DNA of 13,621 bases from Nostoc sp. CHAB 5715 (GCF_020829685.1 NZ_JAIVFR010000060.1:1-13621), one strand, 5' to 3'. Positions 1-6,762 are shown, counted from the stretch's first letter. Notes: generated by a model not told the origin, from the letters alone. Numbers and translations are program-made.

Positions 1-87
1 ATTTTCTGGAAGTCCCTAATGGAAAAAATTAATGCAATTCAACCTGATTACATTATCTGTTGTGGCATGGGTGTAAGCCGTACATAA
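1..87 (+). pseudogene. 3' end of a truncated ORF, possibly peptidase C15-like
   Basis: An open frame enters from the left edge and stops at TAA (85-87), leaving 28 visible residues. They include the block QPDYIICCGMGVSR. This resembles the beta-strand and turn in the middle of cyanobacterial peptidase C15 (pyroglutamyl-peptidase-like) proteins, recalled as ICCGMxxSR. In that family about half of the protein, including the catalytic Cys and His, should follow this block. Here the frame ends at once, and no other forward frame continues recognisably. The gene is therefore probably truncated, by a stop or a deletion, or belongs to a short variant. The family call rests on one short block and is tentative; that the frame is open and ends here is certain. 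Confidence 0.35.
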
Positions 88-120
88 TTAAGTGGGGAAG
101 CAGTTGCTAAGTACAGCTTT

Positions 121-165
121 GCGCTCCTCTGCGCTTACCTCTGCGCCCCTTTGCGTTTAAACTTA
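121..165. repeat. CTCTGCG-type intergenic repeat
   Basis: Three to four spaced copies of a CTCTGCG or CTTTGCG core follow each other here. This is the style of dispersed intergenic repeat common in Nostoc genomes. A related CTCTGCG segment is found on the minus strand inside lnt (around 8820-8840). Confidence 0.45.
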
Positions 166-211
166 AACCCTCAATTGGCCACGAATTTATGAAATCCTGT
201 ACTAAGTGTAT

Positions 212-224
212 TAGGACTTACGCA
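212..224. repeat. 13-bp dispersed repeat TAGGACTTACGCA (left copy)
   Basis: The 13-mer TAGGACTTACGCA occurs here. Its exact reverse complement occurs at 3390-3402, so the two copies face each other around sir and the transposase remnant. The motif is frequent in Nostocales intergenic DNA and may be the end of a degenerate mobile element. Confidence 0.5.
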
Positions 225-252
225 AAAGACACAGATGGATTTATCTGTGTCT
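223..252 (-). terminator. Rho-independent terminator of sir
   Basis: Read on the minus strand downstream of the sir stop codon, AGACACAGAT pairs perfectly with ATCTGTGTCT across a six-base loop. It is followed directly by a short T run (TTTT, then GCG). A perfect 10-bp stem about 30 nt after the stop codon fits an intrinsic terminator. The T run is short, so termination may be incomplete. Confidence 0.65.
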
Positions 253-284
253 CTCTTTGATTTCATTATCTTCAATTTTTCGGT

Positions 285-2201
285 TTACGAAAGATTCTGG
301 AAGTAAGCTTCTAGCGCTTCAGTCACTAACTGAGTCATCGGCTTACCTTGGCTTTGGGCTACTTCCTTCAACTTGCTATAAACCTCTTCTTTCAAATTCA
401 CCCGATGGCGCGATTTGTTTGCAGCATTAGCCGTGTTAGGTTCGTAGCTAGTAGCAAATTCGCGGATGGCATCAAAACCAACGCGATCGCAAAAATCACC
501 GAATCTTTCCTTTGATTTCCGAGATTTTTTAAAGTAAACAAAAATCGGCTCTAAGAAACTCTCTAAATCATTATGGTGCAGCTTATCGGTGTAAGGTTGT
601 GCCAGTCGAGTCTGATTTGGCGAACCCCCTAACCATAATTGGTAAGATTCTGGAGCGCTGCCGACAAAGCCCAATTCTGCTAAGTAGGGACGAGCGCAAC
701 CGTTGGGGCATCCTGTCATCCTTACCACAAAATGCTCGTTTTGTAAACCAATTTTATCCAAAAGGGCGCGAACCCGCTCCAAAATACCCGGTATTGCCCG
801 TTCTGATTCCGTAATTGCCAAGCCGCAAGTGGGCAAAGCCGGACAAGCCATTGCATACCGCACTAAAGGTTCGATTTTACTAGGGTCGTCTCCGACACCG
901 TGACGGCTGAGAATGTCTTGAATAGCTTGCTTGCTATCTGGTTCAATATCGTAAAAAATTAGGTTGTGGTTGGGTGTCAGACGGATGGACAAGTTGAACT
1001 GTTCGACAATTTCCCGCAAAGCGGTTTTCAGTTGAAACGAACCTTCATCCTTGATTCGACCATTTTCAATGGAAATTCCTAAGAATAGCTTGCCATCACC
1101 TTGTTCATTCCAGCCAAGGAAGTCGTAATATTTAAACTCTGGCAGTGGTTTGAAGGCTTCGACTGATTTACCGAAATATTCTTCAACTTGAGCGCGGAAT
1201 TTATCTACGCCCCAATCGTTGATTAGATATTTTAATCTGGCATGACGACGATCAGTGCGATCGCCATAATCTCTCTGGGTAGCAACAATCGCTTTCACTA
1301 TGTCGTAAACGTCGTCCTTCGCCACATAACCAATTGGGTCTGCTAACCTAGCGAAAGTTTCTTCTTTACCGTGTGTTCTACCTAAACCACCACCAGCAAA
1401 AATATTAAATCCTTCTAGCTGTTTCTTTTTATTAGTAATTACTACCAACGTCAGGTCTTGGGAATACAAATCCACAGAATTATCACCTGGCACCGTCACG
1501 CAAATTTTAAACTTGCGGGGCATGTAATGCGTGCCATAAATCGGTTCTTCGTTGTTATGAATAATTGTGCCATTCCCATTACGCTGTCGCGCCGCCTTCA
1601 CCTCTGGATTCTCTTCAGCACTAATTGCTTTTTCCCCATCTAGCCAAATTTCGTAATAAGCGCCTGTTTGTGCTGAGAGCAAGTCAGCAATATTCTGGGC
1701 ATACTCCCAAGCATACTGATACTCTGGGCGATTCTTAAATGGGGCTGGTGGTGCCATCACGTTGCGGTTGATGTCACCGCAAGCTCCCAAAGTTGAACCC
1801 AGGTTATTGACAATCGTGGCAATTGCTGTCTTAAGATTCTTCTTTAAAATTCCGTGGAGTTGGAAACCTTGACGGGTAGTTGCTCGTAACGTTTGGTTGC
1901 CATACTCATCAGCTATTTTATCTAAAGCCAGATACAGCTGCGGCGGTACTAAACCACCTGGATTTTTTGTCCGCAGCATAAACTGGTAATCTTTTTCCTG
2001 TCCCTTGGTGCGGTTGTCGCGGTTATCCTGCTGATAAGAACCGTGAAACTTCAAAAGCTGCACCGCATTTTCGGTAAAATGGGTAGTGTCTTGAAGGATC
2101 TCAGTTGCTATAGGTTCACGCAAAAAATTACTATTTTCCTTGATTCCTTCTACTTTGGAAGGCTTACGGGTTGCGATCGGGGAAGGAGCAGATTTAACCA
2201 T
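285..2201 (-). CDS. sir: Ferredoxin-sulfite reductase (assimilatory)
   Basis: This cytoplasmic enzyme reduces sulfite to sulfide with six electrons from reduced ferredoxin, for cysteine synthesis. The 638-residue product has both cysteine pairs that bind the [4Fe-4S] cluster and siroheme: C453-x5-C459 (ACPALPTCG) and C498-x3-C502 ([11 protein letters not shown]). Conserved siroheme and sulfite-site blocks are [10 protein letters not shown] (108-117), DINRN (143-147) and PRKFK (228-232). The [10 protein letters not shown] form and the length favour sulfite over nitrite reductase, which is usually nearer 510-540 residues in cyanobacteria. Residues 598-638 form an extra tail resembling a ribbon-helix-helix DNA-binding fold. 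The ATG at 2199-2201 is the first in frame, with no strong Shine-Dalgarno. The gene stands alone, with its own terminator and a repeat-rich upstream region. Confidence 0.96.
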   Translation of the reverse strand: MVKSAPSPIATRKPSKVEGIKENSNFLREPIATEILQDTTHFTENAVQLLKFHGSYQQDNRDNRTKGQEKDYQFMLRTKNPGGLVPPQLYLALDKIADEYGNQTLRATTRQGFQLHGILKKNLKTAIATIVNNLGSTLGACGDINRNVMAPPAPFKNRPEYQYAWEYAQNIADLLSAQTGAYYEIWLDGEKAISAEENPEVKAARQRNGNGTIIHNNEEPIYGTHYMPRKFKICVTVPGDNSVDLYSQDLTLVVITNKKKQLEGFNIFAGGGLGRTHGKEETFARLADPIGYVAKDDVYDIVKAIVATQRDYGDRTDRRHARLKYLINDWGVDKFRAQVEEYFGKSVEAFKPLPEFKYYDFLGWNEQGDGKLFLGISIENGRIKDEGSFQLKTALREIVEQFNLSIRLTPNHNLIFYDIEPDSKQAIQDILSRHGVGDDPSKIEPLVRYAMACPALPTCGLAITESERAIPGILERVRALLDKIGLQNEHFVVRMTGCPNGCARPYLAELGFVGSAPESYQLWLGGSPNQTRLAQPYTDKLHHNDLESFLEPIFVYFKKSRKSKERFGDFCDRVGFDAIREFATSYEPNTANAANKSRHRVNLKEEVYSKLKEVAQSQGKPMTQLVTEALEAYFQNLS

Positions 2202-2464
2202 TAGACTTGTATAGTATTCTCAATAAAGCATTAGTAGACGCCGAATCAGCACCCTTCGGCTATTTTATCCCCGGTAATCCGGCCGGAATAATGAGGAATA
2301 CTTTAATTTTACCACGGCAAAAGCCGGCTTTGTCAGTAATGTAACACTTAACAAAACCAGCTTTTTGGAGTAGTAAGTTTTGTTAGCAATAGCGGGGCGT
2401 TGAGCCAGTGCTGAGTCCTGAGTACTTAACTAAAGTATAGAGCGACTGAGGACTCAATAATCAT
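2202..2464. promoter_or_regulatory. Upstream region of sir, with palindrome and hairpin
   Basis: This non-coding stretch should hold the sir promoter, but I could not assign -35 and -10 boxes with confidence and saw no GTA-N8-TAC NtcA site. Two structures are visible. A perfect 12-bp palindrome, AAAGCCGGCTTT (2320-2331), lies about 120 bp upstream of the sir start and is a possible operator. An imperfect hairpin (2412-2423 with 2445-2456, 11 of 12 pairs) is a CTGAGTCCT-type dispersed repeat. Confidence 0.4.
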
Positions 2465-2578
2465 TTATTTGAAGCGATAGCCAAAACCGCCATTGATGCT
2501 AACAGCAGGAGTATCGCTATTTTGGTATGCACCAAGTCCGACTTTGGCATTAGTGTAGACGAGGAAATTGTTAGCAAC
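2465..2578 (-). pseudogene. C-terminal remnant of an outer-membrane beta-barrel protein
   Basis: Read on the minus strand, a 37-residue frame ends at TAA (2465-2467) with AVSINGGFGYRFK. Alternating polar and hydrophobic residues, glycine-rich turns and a final aromatic residue just before the C-terminus are typical of the last two strands of outer-membrane beta-barrels. Upstream the frame meets a stop at once, precisely where homology to a transposase begins on the opposite strand (about 2579). The simplest reading is that an insertion sequence landed in the barrel gene and the 5' part was lost. The specific barrel family cannot be named from so short a piece. Confidence 0.5.
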
Positions 2579-2914
2579 TTACGATTCCAGATTGAATTCA
2601 ATTTTCGCGATGCTAAACAATTTTGGGGTTTGGAAGATTTCATGAATGTATCCCAGAACGCAGTGACTAACGCTGCTAATCTCTCGTTTTTTATGGTGAA
2701 TCTTTCCCATCGCCTCCTTGAAGATTTTCGCGTTCATCATCACAGTGCCGGAATACATGACCTCAAAGCTTATTTCCGGGGTACTCGATATGTAGAGGAA
2801 ACTATTAAGATGCTTCCGAAAAAGCCACACAAGGTTTTATTATCTCAAATTTTTGATAGAATATCCTCGCTGGGGCGTATTCACGCTCCTAAGCCTTCTG
2901 TCACCACTTCATAA
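2579..2914 (+). pseudogene. C-terminal fragment of an IS4-type DDE transposase
   Basis: From residue LRFQIEFNFRDAKQ onward this frame reads as the last third of an IS4-superfamily transposase. The R-x3-E-x6-K spacing (R..IEFNFRDAK) matches the YREK signature whose Glu is the third catalytic acid of the DDE triad. The Tyr of that signature and everything upstream, including both catalytic Asp residues, are missing. The open frame can be extended back to 2522, but that part is antisense to the beta-barrel remnant and is not transposase. It continues through a conserved ANLSFFMVN block to TAA at 2912-2914. It cannot encode an active enzyme. I could not identify the right end of the element. Confidence 0.8.
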
Positions 2915-3094
2915 TTGGCGAAGGTATTGTAAGTTGGGGTAATTTAACTGCAAGTTAGGATTTCCTTATTCTCTGGTTATCAGCCAGGGAATGAGAAATG
3001 CTCCTGGAAGTTTTCAGGCTTTTCTTAATTATCCTGCGATCGTCAATAGACCATGCTGTGCCCTTACGACAATACGCTTGGGTTAAGGATAATT

Positions 3095-3169
3095 GTAGGT
3101 TGGGTTGAACTTTAGTGAAACCCAACAAACCCCGAAAAATGTTGGGTTTCGTTCCTCAACCCAACCTAC
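3095..3169. repeat. Nested palindromic repeat (GTAGGTTGGGTTGA family)
   Basis: The outer arms GTAGGTTGGGTTGA (3095-3108) and TCAACCCAACCTAC (3156-3169) are perfect complements. Inside them GAAACCCAACA (3117-3127) pairs with TGTTGGGTTTC (3140-3150). The sequence also carries the same core in direct and inverted order (GGTTGGGTT, AACCCAAC), so several folds compete. This is a known style of bacterial intergenic palindrome, common in cyanobacteria. Confidence 0.8.
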
Positions 3170-3389
3170 GCAGGTTAAGGTTTTTGGCTCTAACTGAACC
3201 GTATTGGCCCTTACGAAAGATGTAGTTTTTAAACTTCTCCTTCTCCATATATAGGACTAATATTTGATTTCTGAAAAAGCTCGGTACAACTCGAAAAGCC
3301 TAATTCCTTATTCCCTACTCCCTACTCCCCACTCCCCGCCAGATAATTTCAAAAATCAAATACGATTCGTATATGGTATTTCTTGTCAA

Positions 3390-3402
3390 TGCGTAAGTCC
3401 TA
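3390..3402. repeat. 13-bp dispersed repeat (right, inverted copy)
   Basis: TGCGTAAGTCCTA is the exact reverse complement of the copy at 212-224. Similarity does not extend beyond the 13 bases, so the pair may be independent copies of a common repeat rather than ends of one element. Confidence 0.5.
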
Positions 3403-3431
3403 TCTTTCTCCCCTGCCCCCCGCCTCTTCAC

Positions 3432-4040
3432 TCAACCAATGGGACGATTACCAGGATTGACTGCATGAATATATTCACTACCCGATTGCGGTCTTCCTCG
3501 TTTATAACAAGCTTCTTCTGGTTTACCCCATCCTAGCTGCAAAATCATTTCCAAAAAGCTAGAATTTTCCCACTTGCACAAACTTGCCCATTCTGTTATT
3601 TGAACAATTCTCTCTACATCAGATGTGACAATTTTTTGGTACTGTTTATTATTATTGAAACTCAAGTATAAATCCATCCCCATAGAGACTTCATACCAAA
3701 ATTCTACGATAGAATTTCTAGCAGTTTTTAATATCTCTAGGTCACTGGTGAGGGCTATTAACTCGCTGTCTATTTCGGGATAGTTCAAGTTTTTACCTTT
3801 GACTGTTACCTGCCGCCAAATAATACCTGAAACTTGATTTTCCCTTTGATATTCATGAATTGCAGCTTTGAAATCTTGATAGGCAGTGAACTGTTGCAGC
3901 CCATCAGTTATGAGAAACTGGTCAATTACAGGATTGCCAGAGACTGGTATTTCTAATTTTAAGCGTTCTCCCTTGAGGCAGGCTTGGCGTTCAGCTGCCA
4001 AAATTTGAATTAGCTCCTGGGTCGTGTAAACCTTTGACAT
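3432..4040 (-). CDS. Conserved cyanobacterial hypothetical protein
   Basis: The 202-residue product has no signal peptide and no membrane segment, so it is probably cytoplasmic. I recognise no catalytic motif. The N-terminus (TTQELIQILAAERQACLKG, residues 6-24) looks like an amphipathic helix. The C-terminal half is rich in tryptophan and aromatics and ends with the block SGSEYIHAVNPGNRP (about 187-201). I recall similar proteins of unknown function in Nostocales, with the same start (MSKVYTTQEL) and the same ending, so this looks like a complete member of a family. The ATG at 4038-4040 lacks a clear Shine-Dalgarno. The gene is monocistronic, and repeats lie on both sides. No function is claimed. 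Confidence 0.75.
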   Translation of the reverse strand: MSKVYTTQELIQILAAERQACLKGERLKLEIPVSGNPVIDQFLITDGLQQFTAYQDFKAAIHEYQRENQVSGIIWRQVTVKGKNLNYPEIDSELIALTSDLEILKTARNSIVEFWYEVSMGMDLYLSFNNNKQYQKIVTSDVERIVQITEWASLCKWENSSFLEMILQLGWGKPEEACYKRGRPQSGSEYIHAVNPGNRPIG

Positions 4041-4060
4041 TAGAATACACTCTAGTTAGT

Positions 4061-4100
4061 CATTGGGCATTGGGCATTGGGCATTGGGCATTGAGCATTG
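4061..4100. repeat. CATTGGG heptamer tandem repeat
   Basis: Four perfect CATTGGG units, one CATTGAG and a partial CATTG run without interruption. This is a short tandemly repeated repetitive (STRR)-type heptamer array of the kind described for heterocystous cyanobacteria. It lies just upstream of the hypothetical gene that starts at 4040. Confidence 0.85.
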
Positions 4101-4154
4101 ATTACGGACTATAGACTATGGATTACAGCTATTTTCAGGTAAATAGACCACGCG

Positions 4155-4183
4155 GTAGGGGTTTAGCATTGCTAAACCCCTAC
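4155..4183. repeat. Perfect 14-bp palindrome with one-base loop
   Basis: GTAGGGGTTTAGCA and TGCTAAACCCCTAC are perfect inverted arms separated by a single base. The loop is too tight for a good RNA hairpin and the sequence is not followed by T residues in either direction, so I read it as a dispersed palindromic repeat rather than a terminator. Confidence 0.85.
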
Positions 4184-4291
4184 AACAGATGTGGTTCAAA
4201 TACATGAAAACTGCTGTAATTTCCTGAATTGTTAACACAGATATTTCAATATTATGCTTTGACATCGGCGGCAATGTAGTAACAGATATCA

Positions 4292-4324
4292 CTAAAAATT
4301 AGGGCAGACCAATTTGGCCTACCC
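4292..4324 (-). terminator. Rho-independent terminator of the thioredoxin-fold gene
   Basis: On the minus strand, a few bases after the stop codon at 4331-4333, GGGTAGGCCA pairs with TGGTCTGCCC, including two G-U pairs, around a short A/T loop. TAATTTTTAG follows. A GC-rich stem with a downstream U run is a typical intrinsic terminator. Confidence 0.75.
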
Positions 4325-4330
4325 CATAAG

Positions 4331-4918
4331 TTATTTAGCTAACTCACTACTAAACTCATTAAAGGCTCGCCGTTTTAGCTGTGCTGTTTCAGTGCGTGGT
4401 ACTAAATCAAAGATTTTACGAAATTCATCGTCTATCTCTTCAAAAGGTACTTGACCTTTTTTATTTAAAACGACCTCACCTGATTTATTAAATACCACCA
4501 CTTGAGGAACAGCCCCAGAATAGTAATATCCTGGTTCTGTAGGGTCGTAGGTCTGTTTAAGCGGGATACCATCTACATTAATAGGCATAATTTCTGCTAC
4601 CCGACCATAGAATTCCTGTACCCGTGAAATGGAAATAGCATATCTTTTGGAATCGCTGCTGTCATCCAAATAAAAGGCCAAAAATATGGGTTTATGTTCC
4701 GCTAAAGCCTGTGCTAGTGTCTGTCTGGGAGGAACCAATGAACCATTGCCAGCATAAACGACAAAAATGTTGCCATCATATAAATCATTATTAAGACCAG
4801 CAGATGCAGGTTGCATACTTATAATGAAAAGACTTGCAAGCAACAACAGGCATTTGGACAACCACCTTCGCCAGCCAGTAATTTGTTTATGTAAAAAAAG
4901 AAACTTTGTGCTATTCAT
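4331..4918 (-). CDS. Exported thioredoxin-fold protein, possible photosystem I accumulation factor
   Basis: The N-terminus is a signal peptide: basic WRRWLSK (about 17-23), a Leu/Ile-rich core (24-36) and a likely cleavage site ASA-GL near residue 41. The mature part, about 155 residues, has a thioredoxin-like layout: a strand FLAFYLDDSSDS (80-91, where WCxxC would sit) and a VPQVVVF cis-proline block (138-144). It matches, from memory, the cyanobacterial family annotated as thylakoid membrane photosystem I accumulation factor, including YDGNIFVVYAGNGSLVPP and PTEPGYYY. The mature protein has no cysteine, so it cannot be a redox thioredoxin; a structural or chaperone role in lumen, periplasm or at the thylakoid is inferred. 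ATG at 4916-4918 is preferred over a TTG one codon upstream (4919-4921); AAGG lies about 10 nt before it. Confidence 0.75.
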   Translation of the reverse strand: MNSTKFLFLHKQITGWRRWLSKCLLLLASLFIISMQPASAGLNNDLYDGNIFVVYAGNGSLVPPRQTLAQALAEHKPIFLAFYLDDSSDSKRYAISISRVQEFYGRVAEIMPINVDGIPLKQTYDPTEPGYYYSGAVPQVVVFNKSGEVVLNKKGQVPFEEIDDEFRKIFDLVPRTETAQLKRRAFNEFSSELAK

Positions 4919-5047
4919 CAAAAAGAACCTTGCAAGCTACTACTTGTCGTGAGTTTGTGCTGAATTTGGCAAACTGGGCTGGATATCTAATTACGCCCGC
5001 GCACTACTTTTTAAGATAACGCCTACTGAGATTATCTCTCGGAAGTG

Positions 5048-5095
5048 GATGAGGGAGATGGGGGAGATGGGGGAGATGAGGGAGATGGGGGAGAC
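5048..5095. repeat. Nonamer tandem repeat GATGRGGGA
   Basis: Five consecutive nine-base units (three GATGGGGGA and two GATGAGGGA) are followed by a partial unit. The strand is purine-only apart from the T, so it is a candidate for unusual DNA structure. Confidence 0.85.
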
Positions 5096-5112
5096 ATGGG
5101 AGTAAATTCTTC

Positions 5113-5166
5113 CTCATCCCCCTCATCCCCCTCATCCCCCTCATCCCCCTCATCCCCCTCATCTCC
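5113..5166. repeat. Nonamer tandem repeat CTCATCCCC
   Basis: Five perfect CTCATCCCC units are followed by CTCATCTCC. The array is C-rich on the plus strand, opposite in strand bias to the array at 5048-5095 only 17 bases away, and partly complementary to it. It is too regular and too short in period to be a CRISPR array. Confidence 0.88.
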
Positions 5167-5279
5167 TTTTTCGTAATGTCAAGGCTGGCTTTTTAAGTCA
5201 AAATTCGCTAAACTCACGCATATTAAATTTGCAATTAAATACTTTCAATTAGCAACTGCCATTCGACTAGGATACCGAT

Positions 5280-6638
5280 GTGGGAAACAAAATACAATTC
5301 ATAGATAGGCTGCGATTGGGTTTCGCGGTGTCAGTGGCAAAAAGTGTAACGTTTATAGTGCGATGTCTTCGACGGGCTGCGCCTACGCTCCGTCTGGGTG
5401 CTGCTAGTGTATTACCAGGCTCGATTGCTCGTCGCATTGAACCCCGACTTTTACAATTATTGAGTCAGCAAGTTAAAAATGGAGTGATTTTAATTGCTGG
5501 TACTAATGGCAAAACCACTACAGCCCTGCTTTTATGCACAATATTAGAACGCAAAGGCTACCGCGTTACTCATAATTCTACAGGTGCAAATCTGGAAAAT
5601 GGCTTGATGACGGCGCTGTTAGAAAGCACCAACTTACTAGGTACGCTAAATACTGATTACGCCATTTTGGAAGTTGATGAAAATATTGTCCCAAGAGTAT
5701 TAACGCCACTCCAGCCGCGAATTATTCTCTGTTTAAACTTGTTCCGCGACCAACTTGATAGGTACGGCGAAGTAGACACAATTAGTAAGCGTTGGACAAA
5801 AGTTATTTCTACCCTACCACCAGAAATAGTGGTAATTCCCAATGCTGATGACCCAACTTTATCTAACCTCGGTCAGCAGTTACCTCAACGGGTGTTATTC
5901 TTTGGCTTGAATGAACCAGAACATTATTTAGAAGCAATTCCTCACGCTGTTGATTCTATTTATTGTCCCAAATGTGGACATTCTCTAGATTACAAAGGTG
6001 TTTATTTGTCTCATTTGGGAGATTTTACTTGTCCTAAGTGTGGTTTTAGTAAAAGTAAACCGACTCTAGAAAGTAGTGAATGGTCGCAAATTCTAGTTGG
6101 TTTGTACAACAAATATAATACTTTAGCTGCTGCTACTGCGGCTATTGAGTTGGGAGTTGATGAAGTAACAATCAGAGATACTATTAATACCTTCCAAGCT
6201 GCCTTTGGTCGTGCGGAAGATTTGGTAATTAACGGTAAACGAGTGCGGATATTATTATCAAAAAATCCTGTGGGGACGAATGAAACCATTCGCGTAGTTA
6301 CTCAAAGCACAGATAAAACTACACTGCTAGTATTGAACGATCGCACGCCCGATGGTACTGATGTATCCTGGATTTGGGACGTGGATACCGAGAAATTAGT
6401 CGAACGCGGCGGGACTTTAGTAGTGAGTGGCGATCGCGTCTATGATATGGCACTACGTCTACGTTACAGCCAAAAGTCCCCTGAGAGTAAGTTAAATTTA
6501 ATTGTCGAAGAAGATTTGCGACAGGCGATCGCAACTGCATTAGAGCATACACCAGAGAATGAAACTTTGCATATTCTGCCCACCTACTCAGCGATGTTAG
6601 AAGTGCGAGAAGTCCTGACTGGGCGGAAAATTCTTTAA
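5280..6638 (+). CDS. murT: MurT, Mur ligase subunit of the lipid II isoglutaminyl synthase
   Basis: MurT is the ATP-dependent ligase half of the MurT-GatD complex, which in Gram-positive bacteria amidates the D-glutamate of lipid II. The 452-residue product has the Mur ligase P-loop GTNGKTT (74-80), a central ATPase domain, a four-cysteine zinc ribbon inserted in it (C229, C232, C251, C254; CPKCG twice) and a C-terminal DUF1727 domain with DGTDVSWIWD (358-367). These are the family hallmarks, in order. Start: GTG at 5280 with AGGA seven bases upstream; the overlapping ATG at 5278 is out of frame and stops quickly. Residues 31-37 (RRAAPTL) seem to be an in-frame repeat insertion. gatD follows after 131 bp. 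In cyanobacteria the exact substrate has, as far as I know, not been settled. Confidence 0.94.
   Translation: MGNKIQFIDRLRLGFAVSVAKSVTFIVRCLRRAAPTLRLGAASVLPGSIARRIEPRLLQLLSQQVKNGVILIAGTNGKTTTALLLCTILERKGYRVTHNSTGANLENGLMTALLESTNLLGTLNTDYAILEVDENIVPRVLTPLQPRIILCLNLFRDQLDRYGEVDTISKRWTKVISTLPPEIVVIPNADDPTLSNLGQQLPQRVLFFGLNEPEHYLEAIPHAVDSIYCPKCGHSLDYKGVYLSHLGDFTCPKCGFSKSKPTLESSEWSQILVGLYNKYNTLAAATAAIELGVDEVTIRDTINTFQAAFGRAEDLVINGKRVRILLSKNPVGTNETIRVVTQSTDKTTLLVLNDRTPDGTDVSWIWDVDTEKLVERGGTLVVSGDRVYDMALRLRYSQKSPESKLNLIVEEDLRQAIATALEHTPENETLHILPTYSAMLEVREVLTGRKIL
5370..5390. repeat. 21-bp GGGCTGCGCCTACGC repeat inserted in murT
   Basis: CGACGGGCTGCGCCTACGCTC lies between codons that would otherwise join as CLRLGAASVLPG. 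The core GGGCTGCGCCTACGC belongs to a class of very small dispersed repeats known from Nostoc genomes. It adds seven residues without breaking the frame. Its exact ends are ambiguous by a few bases because CG occurs at both borders. Confidence 0.6.
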
Positions 6639-6642
6639 ATTG

Positions 6643-6762
6643 GGGAATGGGGAGTGGGGAATAGGGAGTAGGGGTAAAGAAAAGAGAAATTATTTCCCCA
6701 ATTTCCCATTCTCAATTCCTAATTTCCCACTCCCCACTCCCCATTCTCTACTCCCCATTCCC
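6643..6762. repeat. Facing CCCCAYT-type heptamer repeats between murT and gatD
   Basis: The left part (6642-6674) is a G-rich run of GGGGAAT/GGGGAGT heptamers. The right part (6696-6762) is the C-rich complement (CCCCACT, CCCCATT). The end arms, 6643-6655 and 6750-6762, are perfect 13-bp complements. The unit corresponds to the STRR heptamer CCCCA(A/G)T described in Anabaena. In the mRNA it could fold into one long imperfect hairpin. Confidence 0.8.

Larger units (their letters stand above)
2915..3431. other. Gene-free stretch with dispersed repeats
   Basis: No credible gene was seen on either strand. The region holds a nested palindrome at 3095-3169, heptamer-like CCCTACT/CCCCACT tandem repeats at about 3310-3338, and the right-hand copy of the TAGGACTTACGCA repeat at 3390-3402. 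Two short matches to CCCTTACGA (near 3061 and 3209) also recur. The stretch looks like accumulated mobile-element debris between the transposase fragment and the next gene. Confidence 0.6.
4919..5279. promoter_or_regulatory. Divergent intergenic region with nonamer repeat arrays
   Basis: This region must contain the promoters of the leftward thioredoxin-fold gene and the rightward murT. I could not pick convincing -35 and -10 pairs. Its middle (5048-5166) is filled by two facing nine-base tandem arrays. An AGGA four-base Shine-Dalgarno core lies seven bases before the murT GTG. Confidence 0.5.

Noticed and set aside
285..2201. Nitrite reductase instead of sulfite reductase
   Set aside because: Length 638, the [10 protein letters not shown] block and the plant Sir-like C-terminal tail favour sulfite reductase; cyanobacterial NirA is shorter.
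2461..2643. Minus-strand 60-codon ORF with a hydrophobic end
   Set aside because: It runs across the barrel/transposase junction in a frame that matches neither; the barrel remnant is read in another frame.
4061..4100. Possible iteron or origin repeats
   Set aside because: The heptamer array has no replication gene, DnaA-box cluster or AT-rich unwinding element beside it, and such arrays are common in Nostoc intergenic DNA.
4155..4183. Terminator hairpin
   Set aside because: The loop is one base and no T run follows on either strand.
4331..4918. Tat signal peptide
   Set aside because: WRRWLSK has a twin arginine, but the preceding Ser/Thr and following Phe of the Tat consensus are lacking and the core is strongly hydrophobic, as in Sec signals.
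5113..5166. Possible CRISPR array
   Set aside because: Units are nine bases with no spacers, and no cas-like gene is near. It is a simple tandem repeat.
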